Of a stretch of DNA of 64,000 bases, positions 62,960-64,000 are shown one piece after another. A program made the position numbers and the translations under genes. Each line of letters starts with the position of its first letter. Within the stretch, counting starts at the first letter, position 1. The notes beneath the pieces were generated by a model that did not search any database, was not told the origin of the DNA, and worked only from the letters and a program-made list of their open reading frames with translations. The stretch spans positions 8,242,468 through 8,306,467 of the forward strand of contig NZ_CP025096.1 in NCBI RefSeq assembly GCF_002831565.1, given 5' to 3'. The DNA comes from Spirosoma pollinicola (GTDB lineage Bacteria > Bacteroidota > Bacteroidia > Cytophagales > Spirosomataceae).

Positions 62960-63634
62960 TTAATTATCCCAACTACTAACGGCAGCAAAAGCCGGTCTGA
63001 GGGCCACCTTAGTGGTCGTCGATTCGTTGGCTGAATGAGCCATTGCTTTGTAAATGCCTCGAATTGACTCTTCGATTCGCTGCCAAACGGCTTCACTCCG
63101 CAGGTCAAGACCAATCATCGGCCGGTCGTTTTGGGCCTGTATAGTAAGATAGGACAAGGCCCCTAACAGTATTGCCGACATGGCCTGATGATCGCCCCCC
63201 TTAACGAAGGATAACTGATCGACCAGATGAGTCAATTCCTCATCCAGCGTTCGGCTAACTGTTTCCGATAAAGGGCTGCTTTCCTGTACAGTAGCCTTGA
63301 GTAGTTCACGGGATGATTGGGAAGCCCGAAGACGGCGAAACAGTTGTAGCGTCTGGCTTGACCAAACGGGGGCCAGGTCCTCAGCATGAACGGGCTGGAT
63401 CTGCTCCAGCCAGTCTGGACTGTAGTGGGGGACCAAATGGCCCATCCGCACATAATATTCGATTAAGCCCGGTAAGCCGCCAAAATAGCGGTAAATGAGT
63501 ACTTTACTGACGGCTGCTTTTTCGGCTATTGTGGTTATACATACCCCGTCAATACCCTGTTCGGCCAGCACCTCTTCCAGGGCGGTGACAATGCGCTGGG
63601 TGGTAGCGGCCCGGTTGCGTTTAAGTTGTTCCAA
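62960..63634 (-). CDS. TetR/AcrR-family transcriptional regulator
   Basis: A 224-residue protein starting at TTG (no ATG in frame near the domain). N-terminal helix-turn-helix: IVTALEEVLAEQGIDGVCIT, then AEKAAVSKVLIYRYFGGLPG. The C-terminal all-helical ligand domain spans about 65-205. Such repressors usually sit next to the gene they control; the neighbour to the right is outside the window, and the left neighbour is convergent. Confidence 0.87.
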   Translation of the reverse strand: MEQLKRNRAATTQRIVTALEEVLAEQGIDGVCITTIAEKAAVSKVLIYRYFGGLPGLIEYYVRMGHLVPHYSPDWLEQIQPVHAEDLAPVWSSQTLQLFRRLRASQSSRELLKATVQESSPLSETVSRTLDEELTHLVDQLSFVKGGDHQAMSAILLGALSYLTIQAQNDRPMIGLDLRSEAVWQRIEESIRGIYKAMAHSANESTTTKVALRPAFAAVSSWDN

Positions 63635-63903
63635 GGTTAGTTTGTCAAAACGTTGTAAATTATTCCGCTAATTAATGAAGCTTATAATAGCTGCTGTACT
63701 TTCCCAATTGGTTGTTTACCTAGTTGAGCGTTTTGCAACAATATCAGATCATGTATTAATGCGTTGCTATTATCATTAACAAGATTGACGCGGAATGTTT
63801 TTATTTTTAAGAATAAATTAACAGGGTTATCTAGATTACGACATTATGGGCTAGGATAAGGGTTTGCTGAGAAGTTAATTCCTCGCTACCCGCTACGGGT
63901 TGC
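63635..63903. other. gap upstream of the TetR gene
   Basis: AT-rich, probably including the TetR promoter. No other element seen. Confidence 0.35.
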
Positions 63904-64000
63904 CTAATCAAAAAGCTGAACATTAGTTTGCTGACTGGGAGGGGGCGTACCTTCTTGATGCGAGGTCTTTTTAATTTTGGCTCGACTGGCCTGGTTGGCT
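63904..64000 (-). CDS. 3' end of a gene that continues beyond the window
   Basis: A minus-strand frame reads ANQASRAKIKKTSHQEGT, then a Pro/Gln-rich linker and VQLFD before TAG (63906-63904). It has the look of a disordered basic C-terminal tail. Only 31 residues are visible, so the family is unknown. Confidence 0.45.
   Translation of the reverse strand, partial: ANQASRAKIKKTSHQEGTPPPSQQTNVQLFD

Noticed and set aside
1..64000. tRNA, rRNA and CRISPR loci
   Set aside because: I searched by eye for cloverleaf-like segments, rRNA signatures and regular short repeats and found none; a covariance-model scan would be decisive.

Overview
The window looks like a chromosomal, accessory-rich stretch from a Bacteroidota of the order Cytophagales, most likely Spirosoma or a close relative. 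This is inference from gene content: AraC regulators of about 305 residues, DUF2911 and DUF4142 proteins, a periplasmic-propeller hybrid histidine kinase, short lipoproteins with LxxC lipoboxes, and few Shine-Dalgarno sites. I recognised no rRNA, tRNA or CRISPR array.

Region 1 (about 0.4-11.3 kb) carries a TMEM175-type channel, then a minus-strand array in which an enzyme gene is followed closely by an AraC regulator gene. The unit occurs four times: SDR/AraC, SDR(frameshifted)/AraC, quinone-reductase-like MDR/AraC and NmrA-like/AraC. A gamma-resorcylate-decarboxylase-like amidohydrolase lies inside the array. The four regulators are clearly paralogous, so this looks like a repeatedly duplicated sensor-plus-redox-enzyme module.

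Region 2 (11.5-17.8 kb) holds a PaoABC-type molybdenum aldehyde oxidoreductase operon. It has a decayed xdhC-like maturation gene downstream and an AraC gene upstream that an IS3-family element has cut.

Region 3 (17.8-33.9 kb) mixes small lipoproteins, a PQQ-propeller lipoprotein, a DUF4142 protein beside a manganese catalase, response regulators (one with an internal TAG), a membrane protein, an LLM flavin enzyme with a pirin, a GH43-like protein, IS21 and IS3 debris, and a truncated, frameshifted Kup potassium transporter.

Region 4 (34-54.3 kb) is the most plastic part. It has a sigma-region-2-only protein, two divergently transcribed serine recombinases, a second TMEM175, a cold-shock gene with an IS3 inserted at its start codon, a truncated haemoglobin, a HExxH metallopeptidase, a lone CheB domain, an IS110, another IS3, an HD-domain phosphohydrolase, a histidine kinase and a DASH cryptochrome broken by a TAG. 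It is littered with dispersed non-coding repeats: a 129-130 bp MITE-like element in three copies, a hairpin family with a conserved leader and a stem that changes sequence but keeps pairing, a repeat of about 150 bp containing GAATATTC palindromes, and two genes each flanked by long inverted repeats.

Region 5 (54.4-64 kb) has an Hpt protein beside a 1430-residue hybrid histidine kinase (one phosphorelay), a GT4 glycosyltransferase, an IS3 remnant related to the element at 16.2 kb, two small hypotheticals and a TetR regulator.

Several genes carry single-base frameshifts or nonsense codons. This may be true decay or residual assembly error, and raw reads would settle it.
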